NCBI GenBank assembly: GCA_964431965.1
Contig: CAYSLU010000004.1
Coordinates: 25,465-89,464 of the forward strand
Direction of reading: 5' to 3'
DNA: 64,000 bases
Origin: CAYSLU01 sp964431965
GTDB taxonomy: Bacteria > Verrucomicrobiota > Kiritimatiellia > CAIKKV01 > CAYSLU01
The position numbers were made by a program, and so were the translations under genes. This document shows positions 44,618 through 53,800 of the stretch, piece by piece (within the stretch, counting starts at the first letter, position 1; every line of letters begins with the position of its first letter). The notes under the pieces are model-generated. The model was not told the origin of the DNA. It saw only the letters and a program-made list of their open reading frames with translations, and did no database searches.

Positions 44618-44650
44618 GATTACTGAGATAGATATAAAGAATCAGTAATC
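44618..44650. repeat. AT-rich inverted repeat in the presumed unwinding zone
   Basis: GATTACTGA (44618-44626) and TCAGTAATC (44642-44650) are perfect 9-bp inverted arms around an AT-rich 15-base centre. It lies about 37 bp upstream of the dnaN start, in the AT-richest part of the intergenic region, so it may be part of the duplex-unwinding element or a dnaN control element. Confidence 0.6.
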
Positions 44651-44686
44651 AGAGTTGTTCATGACGGTGCGGATCCGGGAGGAATC

Positions 44687-45781
44687 ATGAAGCTGACGGT
44701 CAAGAAGGAGAACATGCTGACGGCCCTTCAAAAGGTCAACGGCGTTGTGGGCACCCGGACGACGCTGCCGATCCTCTCCAATGCCTTGATCCAGGCGGAG
44801 AAGGGCAAGCTGTGGTTCACCGGCACCGACCTCGAGGTCACGGTCCGCTGCGGCATCGAGGCCGACGTGAGCAAGACCGGCAGCACGACGCTCCACGCGC
44901 GCCGGCTGTTCAGCATCATCCGCGAACTGCCGGCCGAGGACATCGTGATCGAGGTCAGCGAGAAGGACGTCGCCGCCATCACCTGCGGGCCGGCGTTCTT
45001 CAAGGTGGTCGGCCTGGCGGGCGAGGAATTCCCGCCGCTCCCGAAGTTCGACGCGAGCTACACCTACTCGATCGATCAGGGTGTGTTCAAGGAGATGCTC
45101 CAGAAGACCTCCTACGCCGCATCGACGGACGAGACGCGCTACATCCTGAACGGCAGCCTGCTCAGCTTCAAGGGCGACAAGCTCACGGTGGTGGCCACGG
45201 ACGGCCGCCGGCTGGCGCTGGTCGAGACCGAAGTCGAGTTCCCCAAGGAAGCCGAGATCGACCTGATCGTGCCGACCAAGGCCGTGAACGAGCTGCTGCA
45301 CTCGCTCGGCGAGAGCGGTCCGCTGAAGATCCAGACGACCAAGAACCAGGTGGCGTTCGAGTTCGGCGACGTCCTGCTGATCTCGAAGCTGATCGAAGGC
45401 ACCTACCCGAACTTCCGGCAGGTCATCCCGTCCCAGACCGAGGAGCGGGTGGCGGTGGAGCGCGAAAGCCTGCTCACCTCCCTGCGCCGCGTCGCGCTGC
45501 TCACGAGCGACCGGTCGAGCTCGGTGAAACTGACCTTCGGCAACAACCAGCTCGAGATCAGCGCGGTTACGCCGGACGTCGGAGAGGCGCGCGAGAGCGT
45601 GCCGATCAAGTACACCGGCAAGGAAATCACGATCGCGTTCAACCCGGAGTTCATGATGGATCCCCTCCGGAACCTCACGAGCGACGAGATCGCGATCGAG
45701 CTGACCGACGGGCTCAGCCCCGGGCTGATCAAGTGCGATATCCCGTTCATCTACGTGATCATGCCGATGCGGCCCACGTGA
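44687..45781 (+). CDS. dnaN: DNA polymerase III beta subunit (sliding clamp)
   Basis: A 364-aa clamp that tethers polymerase to DNA as a dimer. It shows the N-terminal MKLTVKKENMLTALQKVNGV, TTLPILSNALIQA, the middle-domain VATDGRRLALVE and the C-terminal IPFIYVIMPMRPT, which contains the canonical MPMR end. Length fits the family. The start has GGGAGGA. It follows dnaA directly; no recF or gyrB comes after, since a minus-strand operon faces it. Confidence 0.97.
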   Translation: MKLTVKKENMLTALQKVNGVVGTRTTLPILSNALIQAEKGKLWFTGTDLEVTVRCGIEADVSKTGSTTLHARRLFSIIRELPAEDIVIEVSEKDVAAITCGPAFFKVVGLAGEEFPPLPKFDASYTYSIDQGVFKEMLQKTSYAASTDETRYILNGSLLSFKGDKLTVVATDGRRLALVETEVEFPKEAEIDLIVPTKAVNELLHSLGESGPLKIQTTKNQVAFEFGDVLLISKLIEGTYPNFRQVIPSQTEERVAVERESLLTSLRRVALLTSDRSSSVKLTFGNNQLEISAVTPDVGEARESVPIKYTGKEITIAFNPEFMMDPLRNLTSDEIAIELTDGLSPGLIKCDIPFIYVIMPMRPT

Positions 45782-45808
45782 TGCGGCGGCCGGCCCTGTC
45801 CGGCAACT

Positions 45809-46822
45809 CTACTGCTTCGGAACGGACAGGAGTATGCGTGTGCCGGTTCCGGGCGCACTCTCGACGTCCAGACGGCCGCCCAGCAAGCCGATCCGCTCGC
45901 GGATGGAGAAGAGGCCGAAGCCGTGTGATGGGGTCTGTGACGCGCGGATGCCCGCCCCTTTGTCGCATACCTCGACTTGGGTCCGGCCCTCTTCGTCGAT
46001 GGACATCCGCACGTGAACCGCCGATACGCCGGCGTGCTTGACCACGTTCAGAAGCAGCTCGCGAACCGCCTGGAAGATAAACACGCGCATGTCGAGAGAG
46101 GTCGGCTCGGCCGCCGCATCGACTTGCAGTTCGACCGTCAGTTTGTGCTTCTGCTTCATCTCGTCGGCCAGCCAGCAGAGAGCCGCCCCCACCCCCAGCT
46201 CGTAGAGCGCGGGAGGCCGGAGCGCCGTGGTCACGAAGCGTGACGTTTCGATGGCCTTCGCCAGCATGTCCGTCAGCATGCAGACCGTGCGGGACTGCTC
46301 CGCCCGGGGCTGCGTATCCAAGCCGCTCACCGCATACTTGGCGGCCACCAGGATCTGCTGCAGGTCGTCGTGGAGAATGTCGGCGATGCGAGCCCGCTCC
46401 TTCTCCTCCGCCCGAACGAGTTCGGCCGTCAGCTCCCGGAGCTTCTGCTGGGCGAGCACGCGCTCCGTGGTGTCGATCGACAGCACCCCGACCCTGTGAT
46501 CGCCCAAGGGAAAAGCGGAGACGCGGAAATGACGGTTCTGCGGCGGGTAGCCGGCGTCGAACTGGAAGGGCTTGCCGGTGCGGTCCACGTGCGCGTAGGC
46601 GGTCAGGTACGTCTCGAGATCCGGAGTGCCGCGCATGAACGCCCTGGCGCTTCGGTTGATGAACTGGTCGCGGGGCACGCCGGAGGCACGCTCGAATGCG
46701 GGGTTCGCCTCGCGCAGCACGCAGTCCGTCCAGTTGCCGCGCTCGTCGTACAGCACCTCCACCACGCCGTACGTTTCCGACATGTTGTTGAAGAGCGATT
46801 CGTAGTCCATGGGAGCACTCAT
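45809..46822 (-). CDS. Soluble PAS-domain sensor histidine kinase (NarL-type, HisKA_3)
   Basis: A 337-aa kinase without transmembrane segment. A PAS domain lies at about 5-120 (VVEVLYDERGNWTDCVLREA, GYPPQNRHFRVSAFPLGDHR). The HisKA_3 dimerisation helix EEKERARIADILHDDLQQIL follows with phosphoacceptor His151, then the ATPase domain with VKHAG and HGFGLFSIRERIGLLGG. The start at 46822 overlaps the upstream gene's stop (ATGA at 46819-46822), so it is translationally coupled to a glycosidase. No response regulator lies next to it in this window. The PAS ligand is unknown; it may sense a cytoplasmic sugar or redox signal. Confidence 0.9.
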   Translation of the reverse strand: MSAPMDYESLFNNMSETYGVVEVLYDERGNWTDCVLREANPAFERASGVPRDQFINRSARAFMRGTPDLETYLTAYAHVDRTGKPFQFDAGYPPQNRHFRVSAFPLGDHRVGVLSIDTTERVLAQQKLRELTAELVRAEEKERARIADILHDDLQQILVAAKYAVSGLDTQPRAEQSRTVCMLTDMLAKAIETSRFVTTALRPPALYELGVGAALCWLADEMKQKHKLTVELQVDAAAEPTSLDMRVFIFQAVRELLLNVVKHAGVSAVHVRMSIDEEGRTQVEVCDKGAGIRASQTPSHGFGLFSIRERIGLLGGRLDVESAPGTGTRILLSVPKQ

Positions 46823-48567
46823 TTCGCGAAGATCCGGCGCAGCGTCTCCAACGCCCGCTTCGGGCGCCGATCCCGGGTCAACACGCCGTACGGGCTCGTT
46901 GTCATCAGCCGGAGATACTCCTTGTTGTGCGGCCAGGCATGGTCCGCCCAGCACCAGACGGCAGCACCGCACACGTAGTCCGCCTCCATCCCCGCGTGCT
47001 CGGCTTCGATCACCCGGGCCTGGGTTTCCTCGCCCATGGGCCCGGAGGCGACGCCGGCGAGCGCGACAAAGCCGAACTCGGCCACCAGGATCGGCTTGGT
47101 GGGATACCGCCCGTGCAGCAGCGACAGGAAGGCCCTCCACGCGTCCGTGGAGGCACTCAGGTCCTGGATGCCTCCACCGTCCACGAAGACCGGTTTCATG
47201 GACGGGTAGGCGTTCACGCACACCACGTCGTCCTCGGAGAAGAGATCCGCCTCGACCCAGCCATGGTCGCTGACGTGCACAACGAGCCGGCTCGGGTCCA
47301 TGGCCCGGGCCTGGCGCAGAAGCGCGGCGTTGCCCGCCCGGACTTCCGGCCGGTTCTCGTCGGTCTCGTTGCTGACCGACCAGAACACGACGCTGGGGTG
47401 GTTGCGGTCGCGCCGGATCATTCGCTCGACCTGCGATTCGGCTTCCTTCAGCTTGCGCGCGCACGCGCCGCCGGGCTCCCCCTCCCCCAGCCACCAATAC
47501 AGGGGGATCTCATCCAGGGCCAGCAGCCCCAGTTCGTCGCACAGGTCGAGCTCCAACGGGTGGTGCGGGTAGTGGGCGAGGCGCACGAAGTTGGCGCCGG
47601 CCCCTTTCATCGAGTCCAAATCCCGCCGCACGCCTGCCGGATCCGGGCACATGCCGGCGTCCGGCGTGTCCTCGTGGCGGTTGAAGCCCCGCAGGACGAT
47701 CGGCTGGCCGTTGAGCATGAGTTGGGTTCCCGACGTCCGGATGGAACGGAAGCCGAATCGCACGGAGACCGAGTCAACGGTCTCCGCGTCGTGTCGCAGG
47801 GCCACGCGTGCCGTGTAGAGAGCGGGCCGGTCCGGCGACCACGCGGAGGCGCCTGGAACGCTCGCGCTTATCGTGACGGTGCCGTCGCCTCCCGCCCCGA
47901 CCGCGAGGCGATGACTCGGCAGCTCAGCGACGACATTTCCCGCGCCGTCCAGCACGGTCGCCTGCAGATGCCCGGAAAAGGGGCTCGCACTGGCGTTGCG
48001 GACGAAAGCCGTCAGGACCAGCGATCCGCCGTCATGCGTGGGCTCTGCTGTCACGTACAGGTCGTGCAGGTAGCTCGTGGCCGTGGCGACGAGGGCGACC
48101 TCCCGCAGGATGCCGCCACGGCCGCGCCAGCCCACGATTTCGCGAAAGAGGTCGTCCGGCGCACGGACGTTGTCGATCCGGACCGAAATGACGGTCGGCT
48201 CGCCGTACCGGAGATGGTCCTCGACATCGGCTGCAAACGGAAGGAACCCGCAGGAGTTGGACGCGACGGCGACGCCGTTCACCCAAACCCGCGAGTGGTC
48301 GTTGACTCCCGCGAACTCGAGCGAGGCCCGCTTGCCCTTCCAGGAGGCGGGCACGTTCACCGTGCAGCGGAACCATCCGGCGCCCTGATAGCCGATCAGC
48401 TCCGGGGCGATCTGGTCGAAGCTCGCCGGCACCCGGGCGGGCATCCATCCGCTGTCGTCGAGCCCGGGCTGCCCGTACTCCAGGCGGTCACCGCAGCCGT
48501 TCGGATCCGGCATGAACCGCCATTCCCCGTCAAGGGCCATCCGCTCGCGTTGCGATCCTTCGTTCAT
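46819..48567 (-). CDS. GH2 family glycosidase (beta-galactosidase/glucuronidase-like)
   Basis: A 582-aa enzyme without signal peptide (MNEGSQRERMALDGEWRFMP). It has the GH2 layout: jelly-roll (about 10-170), Ig-like domain (about 175-280) and TIM barrel (about 285-582). The acid/base Glu lies in WSVSNETDE (about residue 400) and the nucleophile Glu in ILVAEFGF (about 495). The substrate within GH2 cannot be fixed. Its start overlaps the upstream stop (ATGA at 48564-48567) and its stop overlaps the kinase start, so all three genes of this operon are translationally linked. Confidence 0.9.
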   Translation of the reverse strand: MNEGSQRERMALDGEWRFMPDPNGCGDRLEYGQPGLDDSGWMPARVPASFDQIAPELIGYQGAGWFRCTVNVPASWKGKRASLEFAGVNDHSRVWVNGVAVASNSCGFLPFAADVEDHLRYGEPTVISVRIDNVRAPDDLFREIVGWRGRGGILREVALVATATSYLHDLYVTAEPTHDGGSLVLTAFVRNASASPFSGHLQATVLDGAGNVVAELPSHRLAVGAGGDGTVTISASVPGASAWSPDRPALYTARVALRHDAETVDSVSVRFGFRSIRTSGTQLMLNGQPIVLRGFNRHEDTPDAGMCPDPAGVRRDLDSMKGAGANFVRLAHYPHHPLELDLCDELGLLALDEIPLYWWLGEGEPGGACARKLKEAESQVERMIRRDRNHPSVVFWSVSNETDENRPEVRAGNAALLRQARAMDPSRLVVHVSDHGWVEADLFSEDDVVCVNAYPSMKPVFVDGGGIQDLSASTDAWRAFLSLLHGRYPTKPILVAEFGFVALAGVASGPMGEETQARVIEAEHAGMEADYVCGAAVWCWADHAWPHNKEYLRLMTTSPYGVLTRDRRPKRALETLRRIFAK

Positions 48568-49901
48568 TCCGGCCCTCGCTGGTTCTGCTTCCACAACCCG
48601 CGCGTCATCTTGTTGACCGTGTCGACCGCGATCTCGAGTGAGCCAGGTGCGAACTTGGCCCAGTAGGTGCAATCGCGGTTCGCCTCGTGCCCGAAGCGGG
48701 TGTACGCATCGCGCGTCGGCAGGTAGCCAACGTACTGCGTGGTCATGTGGGCGACGATCGTGAGCTGGGCTGGTGACGCGGCCTTCACCGCGAGTTGTCC
48801 TTCGCTGAACGGCTCGCCCGGCATCGAGACGATGGCGACTTCGCCGATCCGGAAGACCTGTATCTCGTATTCGAACTGCGGGCTGCGGCGGCGCAGCAGC
48901 TCGACGCTCTTTGTCGAGGCGGCGAGGAACCACTCGCCGTCGGCATTCCCGTCGGCCGCGAACCTCGGCGCGAGCGTGCCGCCCAGTATGCGCTCGACCT
49001 CGGCCAGTCGCTCCGCGGGCACCTCCCGGTACGGCAGGACGACTCGGCGCGTCGCCACGGAGATGCCGGCGGCCTCTCCGTATCGCAGCCCGGGAATGAT
49101 TTCGCGGGCGGTTCTGGCCAGCTCCCGGCCTTGCTTGACGTGGTCCCAGACCGTCTCGCGTCGGTACGGCCCGGGGTTGATGTTGCCCGAGCACCCATTC
49201 ACGACGATCGCATGGCCCCCGAACTCCCGCTGCGTCTCGGCCGACCAGACCCCGGGCCAGTCGGCCGAGACGGCGAAGTAGTGCTTGCGCGGAGCGCTGA
49301 GCACGCCGTTCAGGAACACGTTCACCGGATGGCACGAGTAGTGCAGCAGGACGGCCTTGAGTCGGCCGTCGGCCGCGCGGAACGCGCATACTCCGACCTC
49401 GGGATCGATCGTTCCTTCCTCGCGCCGGTTGAAGGCCAGGTCATCGCGCCGGCTGCGGCCGTGTGCGATCTGGGCGGGCTCGAGGTCCGCGTTCGCCTGC
49501 TCGATGGCCTGAACTGCGCGGCTGAGCAGGTAGTCCACGTAGGCCTTTTCCGAGCCGAGCAGGTACTCGGTCTCGGGCGTGACGGCGAACGGATAGTCCG
49601 GGTCGAGCATGCAGATGCCGGTGCTCGGGGCCGAGTGGATCTGGAGGGAGTGCACCATCACGTGGTCGATGCCCACGTGCTTCGCCGCCTCGCGCACCCG
49701 GGCGGTGAAATCCTCCGTGATGATACAGATGTCAAGCGTCAGCAGGCAGAGTTTGCTGTCGCCCGACTTGAAGACAATGGCCTTGGCGTAGAGCGGGTCG
49801 AGCACCTGGCGAGCGGGCCGGTGATCCCCCATGCCGCTGCCGGACAAGTGCGTACCTGGCTTCGGGGTGGTGTCGACCGCCGATGTGCCCACTTGGATCA
49901 T
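48564..49901 (-). CDS. Neutral/alkaline ceramidase-like protein
   Basis: A 445-aa protein of the neutral ceramidase family (N-terminal catalytic region). Recognisable parts: HSLQIHSAPSTG with zinc-type His, LLHYSCHPVN, and VVNGCSGNINPGPY, which corresponds to the catalytic-Ser loop. A late MPGEPFSEGQ segment also fits. There is no signal peptide and no C-terminal Ig-like domain, so it is cytosolic and shorter than true secreted ceramidases (about 650 aa). It leads the operon with the GH2 enzyme, so the true substrate may be an amide-bearing glycan or lipid rather than ceramide. Confidence 0.8.
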   Translation of the reverse strand: MIQVGTSAVDTTPKPGTHLSGSGMGDHRPARQVLDPLYAKAIVFKSGDSKLCLLTLDICIITEDFTARVREAAKHVGIDHVMVHSLQIHSAPSTGICMLDPDYPFAVTPETEYLLGSEKAYVDYLLSRAVQAIEQANADLEPAQIAHGRSRRDDLAFNRREEGTIDPEVGVCAFRAADGRLKAVLLHYSCHPVNVFLNGVLSAPRKHYFAVSADWPGVWSAETQREFGGHAIVVNGCSGNINPGPYRRETVWDHVKQGRELARTAREIIPGLRYGEAAGISVATRRVVLPYREVPAERLAEVERILGGTLAPRFAADGNADGEWFLAASTKSVELLRRRSPQFEYEIQVFRIGEVAIVSMPGEPFSEGQLAVKAASPAQLTIVAHMTTQYVGYLPTRDAYTRFGHEANRDCTYWAKFAPGSLEIAVDTVNKMTRGLWKQNQRGPE

Positions 49902-49934
49902 GATGACGACAGGATACCACGTGCGACGGAGATG

Positions 49935-50687
49935 TCAGGTGGGGAGAAGGACGGGAATGGCTTGGCTCGGCAAGGCGGCTTTGATGCACTCCGTCACTTT
50001 CTCTCCGAGCTTGCGGTTGCCGAGGTCGTTGAAGTGGCACTGATCCGGGCTCTGCCAATCGGTCACATGGGGTAGAGCGTGGGCGTAGAGGTCGTTGGTC
50101 GGAATGCCGCGCGCCTTCATCACGGCTGCGGCCGCGGAATTGTATGTGGCCACATCCTCGAAGCGGGGGCCCCGGCGGAACATGATCGGGGTTGAGCTGG
50201 CCCAGACCAGGCGGGCGCCGGTCTGGCGCAGGCGGTCCACGAGCCGGGCGAGGTTACGGCGGTACTCCTCCGGCGTGTGCCGGATCCGCATCCGCTCCGG
50301 CGGGAGAGCGGCCTCATCCCGCACGAGCTCCCCGGTGTCCCGATCCAGGTAGTGCGTGTCCCAGATGCCCCAGTTGAAGTGGATTGCGGCCCAGCGGCTC
50401 CTCATGCCGAGCCACGCGTCCAGGTTCGCGAGGCCATACGCCGTATGCTGGCAGTTCACGGGCGGACGGTGCACGGTCGCATCTGCCCCGAGCAGCACCC
50501 GGACGGGCACCGTGTATCCGATCGAGATGGAGTCGCCGATCAGGAGGACGTTCGGACGGCCGGGGCTCTCCGGCGGATTTGCCATCGCGTCCGCCAGATG
50601 CTCTTCGAGCCGGGCCTCGACCGGGCCGTTCGGGACCGGGCTGGGTTCCGGGCGGCTGGCCGCTACGGTGCTGCTGAGCGATTCCAT
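49935..50687 (-). CDS. SGNH/GDSL-family hydrolase
   Basis: A 250-aa esterase-like protein. Block I is VLLIGDSISIGYT with nucleophile Ser53, and a GIWDTH segment lies in the middle. The C-terminal DQCHFND supplies the Asp and His of the catalytic set. The start at 50687 has GGAG; a longer frame to 50834 includes unlikely leader sequence. No signal peptide is evident. It sits 33 bp upstream of the ceramidase-like gene on the same strand, so it may deacetylate or de-esterify a substrate of that operon. Confidence 0.82.
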   Translation of the reverse strand: MESLSSTVAASRPEPSPVPNGPVEARLEEHLADAMANPPESPGRPNVLLIGDSISIGYTVPVRVLLGADATVHRPPVNCQHTAYGLANLDAWLGMRSRWAAIHFNWGIWDTHYLDRDTGELVRDEAALPPERMRIRHTPEEYRRNLARLVDRLRQTGARLVWASSTPIMFRRGPRFEDVATYNSAAAAVMKARGIPTNDLYAHALPHVTDWQSPDQCHFNDLGNRKLGEKVTECIKAALPSQAIPVLLPT

Positions 50688-50866
50688 GGTATGTCTCCGA
50701 TCGGTCTTCTCTGCCCGTCTGGCAGAGGACCGACGCCCAGATTGTACATACGGGCGAAAGCGGAGGCCAACACGACTGCAGCTTGATTGGCGGCGCGACG
50801 TGGACATACACTCACGGCAAGCGCGGGCACGCACGACGGACGGGTCCGCCTCCGGGAGCTGCAGCC

Positions 50867-53800
50867 ATGAGTCAGGTGTACCGCCTCGTCTTCCTCCTCG
50901 CCCTGTGCGCCATGACGGCCCGAGGGGCCACGTTCACGTGGAGAGCCGCCTTCACGGGCGACTGGGCCGATGCAGCCGGCTGGACCAACCTGGCCGTGCC
51001 CGGCGATGGCGACGATGCCGAACTCACGAACGCGGGCTCGGTGACCTACCTGTCCGCCCCGTCCTCCAACCTCAACTCGGTCGTCATCGGCCGCACCCTG
51101 ATCTTCACGAACTGGGGCTCGGCCCTGCGCGCCGGGGCGGTCACCGTCCGGAGCGGCGGCTTCGTCACGCTCCCGCCGGCATTCACGAACAACGGGCCGT
51201 CCAACAACATCCACATCGTGTGCTCGAGCCTCGCCGTCGACTCCGGCGGCAGCATCAGCGCAGACGCCCGCGGCTACCTCGGCGGCACCGGCGCCGTGAT
51301 CAACGGCCACGGACCGGGCGGCGGGCTGGGCATGCCGGCCGGCTACACCAGCGGGGCCGGCCACGGCGGACGCGGCGGGCGATCGGCGCCGCTCTACAAC
51401 AACCTTCGCGGCGGAGGCGTGTACGGCTCGGCCACCCAGCCGGACGAGCCGGGCAGCGGCGGGGGCGGCTCCACCGCGTTCCTCGGTGGCAGCGGCGGCG
51501 GCGTGATCCGCATCCAGGCGGCCGGCCCAGTCGCGGTGAACGGCACGATCTCGGCCAACGGCGCGGCGGGCCAGTACCAGTTCGGCTCGGGCGGGGCGGG
51601 CGGATCGATCTGGATCGACTGCCAGACGCTCGCCGGCACCGGTGGCCTCATCCGGGCCAACGGCGGCGATTCGTCATACTGGCCGAGCGGCGCGGGCGGC
51701 GGCGGGCGGATCGCGGTCAACTACACCCCGGCCGCCCAGGCCGCCGTGCCGCGGCCAGGCGTGCGGTTCCTCGTGCGGCCGGGCGCCGGCTGGTCTGAAA
51801 ACACGCTCGGCTACGGCGCCCTTTCGTTGCCCGACGGCAGCGATCTCGGCACACTCGCGTTCCCGGACAACGCCTTCCTCGATCCGACGGCGATCTCGCA
51901 CGTGGGACAGTGGCTCGTGCCCGGGTTCGCTTCGCTGGCGTGCGACACGCTGTCCGTGACCGACGGCTGGGTTCGATTTCCGTATGAAGGATTCGCGCTG
52001 ACGGTCACGAACAGCGTGACCCTGGTCGGCGGAGCGACGGCCGACGGCGTGCTCGATCTCGGCGCGACGCTCACGACCAACACGGTTACGGTCGATGGCT
52101 ACATCACCAACAACCTGACGGTGGCGAACACGGGCATGCGCTACGGATTCGTGTGCTTCACCTCCGGCCCAGTCGTGAGCATCGGCGGCGACCTGGTGCT
52201 GACGAACCGGGGGACGCTGTTCCTGGGTCACGCCGTCGATCCGCTCCCCGGCGCGGACTACGGGTCCCTGCTCAGCGTGACCGGCGGCGTGTTCGTCCAC
52301 TCCAACTCGTGGATCTATCCGTATACACAGCCGCTCGTCGGCATGACCCCGCTGCTGCGGGTGGGCCGCCTGTGGGTGGCGGCCGGCGGGGGGATCAGCG
52401 CGGACCGGGCCGGGTACGCCGGCGGATTCCACCCGACGCTCATGGCGGGGCGCGGACCGGGCGGCGGACTGGGCAACCCAAACTACGGCAGCGGCGGCGG
52501 GCACGGAGCTCGCGGCGGACGCACCGGCGTCGGACAGAGCAATCTCCAGGGGGGCGAGCCGTACGGGTCGGCCACCAATCCCGTCCTGCCCGGCAGCGGC
52601 GGCGGCGGGTACAACGGATCGGCGGGCTCCTGGGGCGGAAACGGCGGCGGCGTCATCCGGCTGATCGCCGCGGGAGCGGTGACGATCCACGGAACGCTTT
52701 CGGCGAACGGCGGAATCGGGTGCGGCCCGACCGCGGGCTCTCTGGGCGGCGGGGGCGCGGGCGGATCCATACGGATCGACTGCTCCACGCTGGTGGGAGC
52801 GACCGGGCTCGTCCGCGCCAACGGCGGAGACCAGGGTAACTGGCCGGGTGGCGGGGGCGGCGGCGGGCGCATCGCGGTCCATTACAGCTCCGTCAGCCAA
52901 GCCGCCCTCCCGCGGCCGACCGTTCGGTTCACCGTCAGCCCCGGCCTGGGATGGGCGGAGAACACGCCGAACGGCGGCGGCCTGCCGCCCGGTTCATCAG
53001 CGGAGGGCTCGGACTTCGGGACCCTCTATTTCACGGACCTGAGCCCGCTGAACGAGCCGGCGCTGGCCCATCGCGGCCAGTGGATTCCGCCGGACGGTAT
53101 CACCAACCTGTCGCTGTCCTCGCTCGTGATCTCGAACGGCTGGATCCGGTTCCCGGCTGAGGGCTTCGTGCTGGCCGTGAGCAACGATGTCGTCATCACC
53201 GGACCGAACAGCGCGCTCGAGTTCGCGAACTCGCTCTCCACGAACAACGGCATGGCCGCCAACACGAATCGGTATGAATACCGCGGGTTGTCAGTCGGGC
53301 CGACGCTCGCGATCGGCGGAAGTCTGACGCTCACCAACGGCGCCCGCCTGGCCATCGAGAGCGGGCCGACCAATTCCACCCCGCCGTCCTTCGGTGCTCT
53401 GGTGGACATCGGCGGAGCGCTCGCGATCGGCACGAACAGCTGGATCTATCCGCGCTCGCACCCCACGAACGGCGGATCCGTCCTGTTTCGCGCCCGCGAC
53501 GTGCTGATCCAGACGAATGCGGGGTTCCGGGCCACCGGCCTCGGCTACGTCGGGGGCGACGGCACCGGCAACAACGCGCGCGGCCCCGGCCGCGGAAGCC
53601 AGGGCAGCACCTACGGCGGCGGCGGAGCATACGGGGGATCTGGCGGAGCGTCGTCAACGCCGGGGGCGGGAGGCACCACCTACGGCCAGCCCGACGCGCC
53701 CATGCATCCCGGCAGCGGCGGGGGCAGCCGCAACCTGAACGAGACGACCGGCTTCAGCATCGGCGGAAAGGGCGGCGGCTTGGTGCGGATTGTCGCCAGC

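Larger units (their letters stand above)
44428..44686. other. Putative oriC part 2, dnaA-dnaN intergenic region
   Basis: A 259-bp non-coding region. It holds phased DnaA-box-like sites at 44452, 44463 and 44473, a TTTTCACAG word at 44500-44508, and a clear AT-rich segment (44606-44650). The AT-rich segment contains a 9-bp inverted repeat. The dnaN ribosome binding site GGGAGGA is just upstream of its ATG. Confidence 0.65.
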
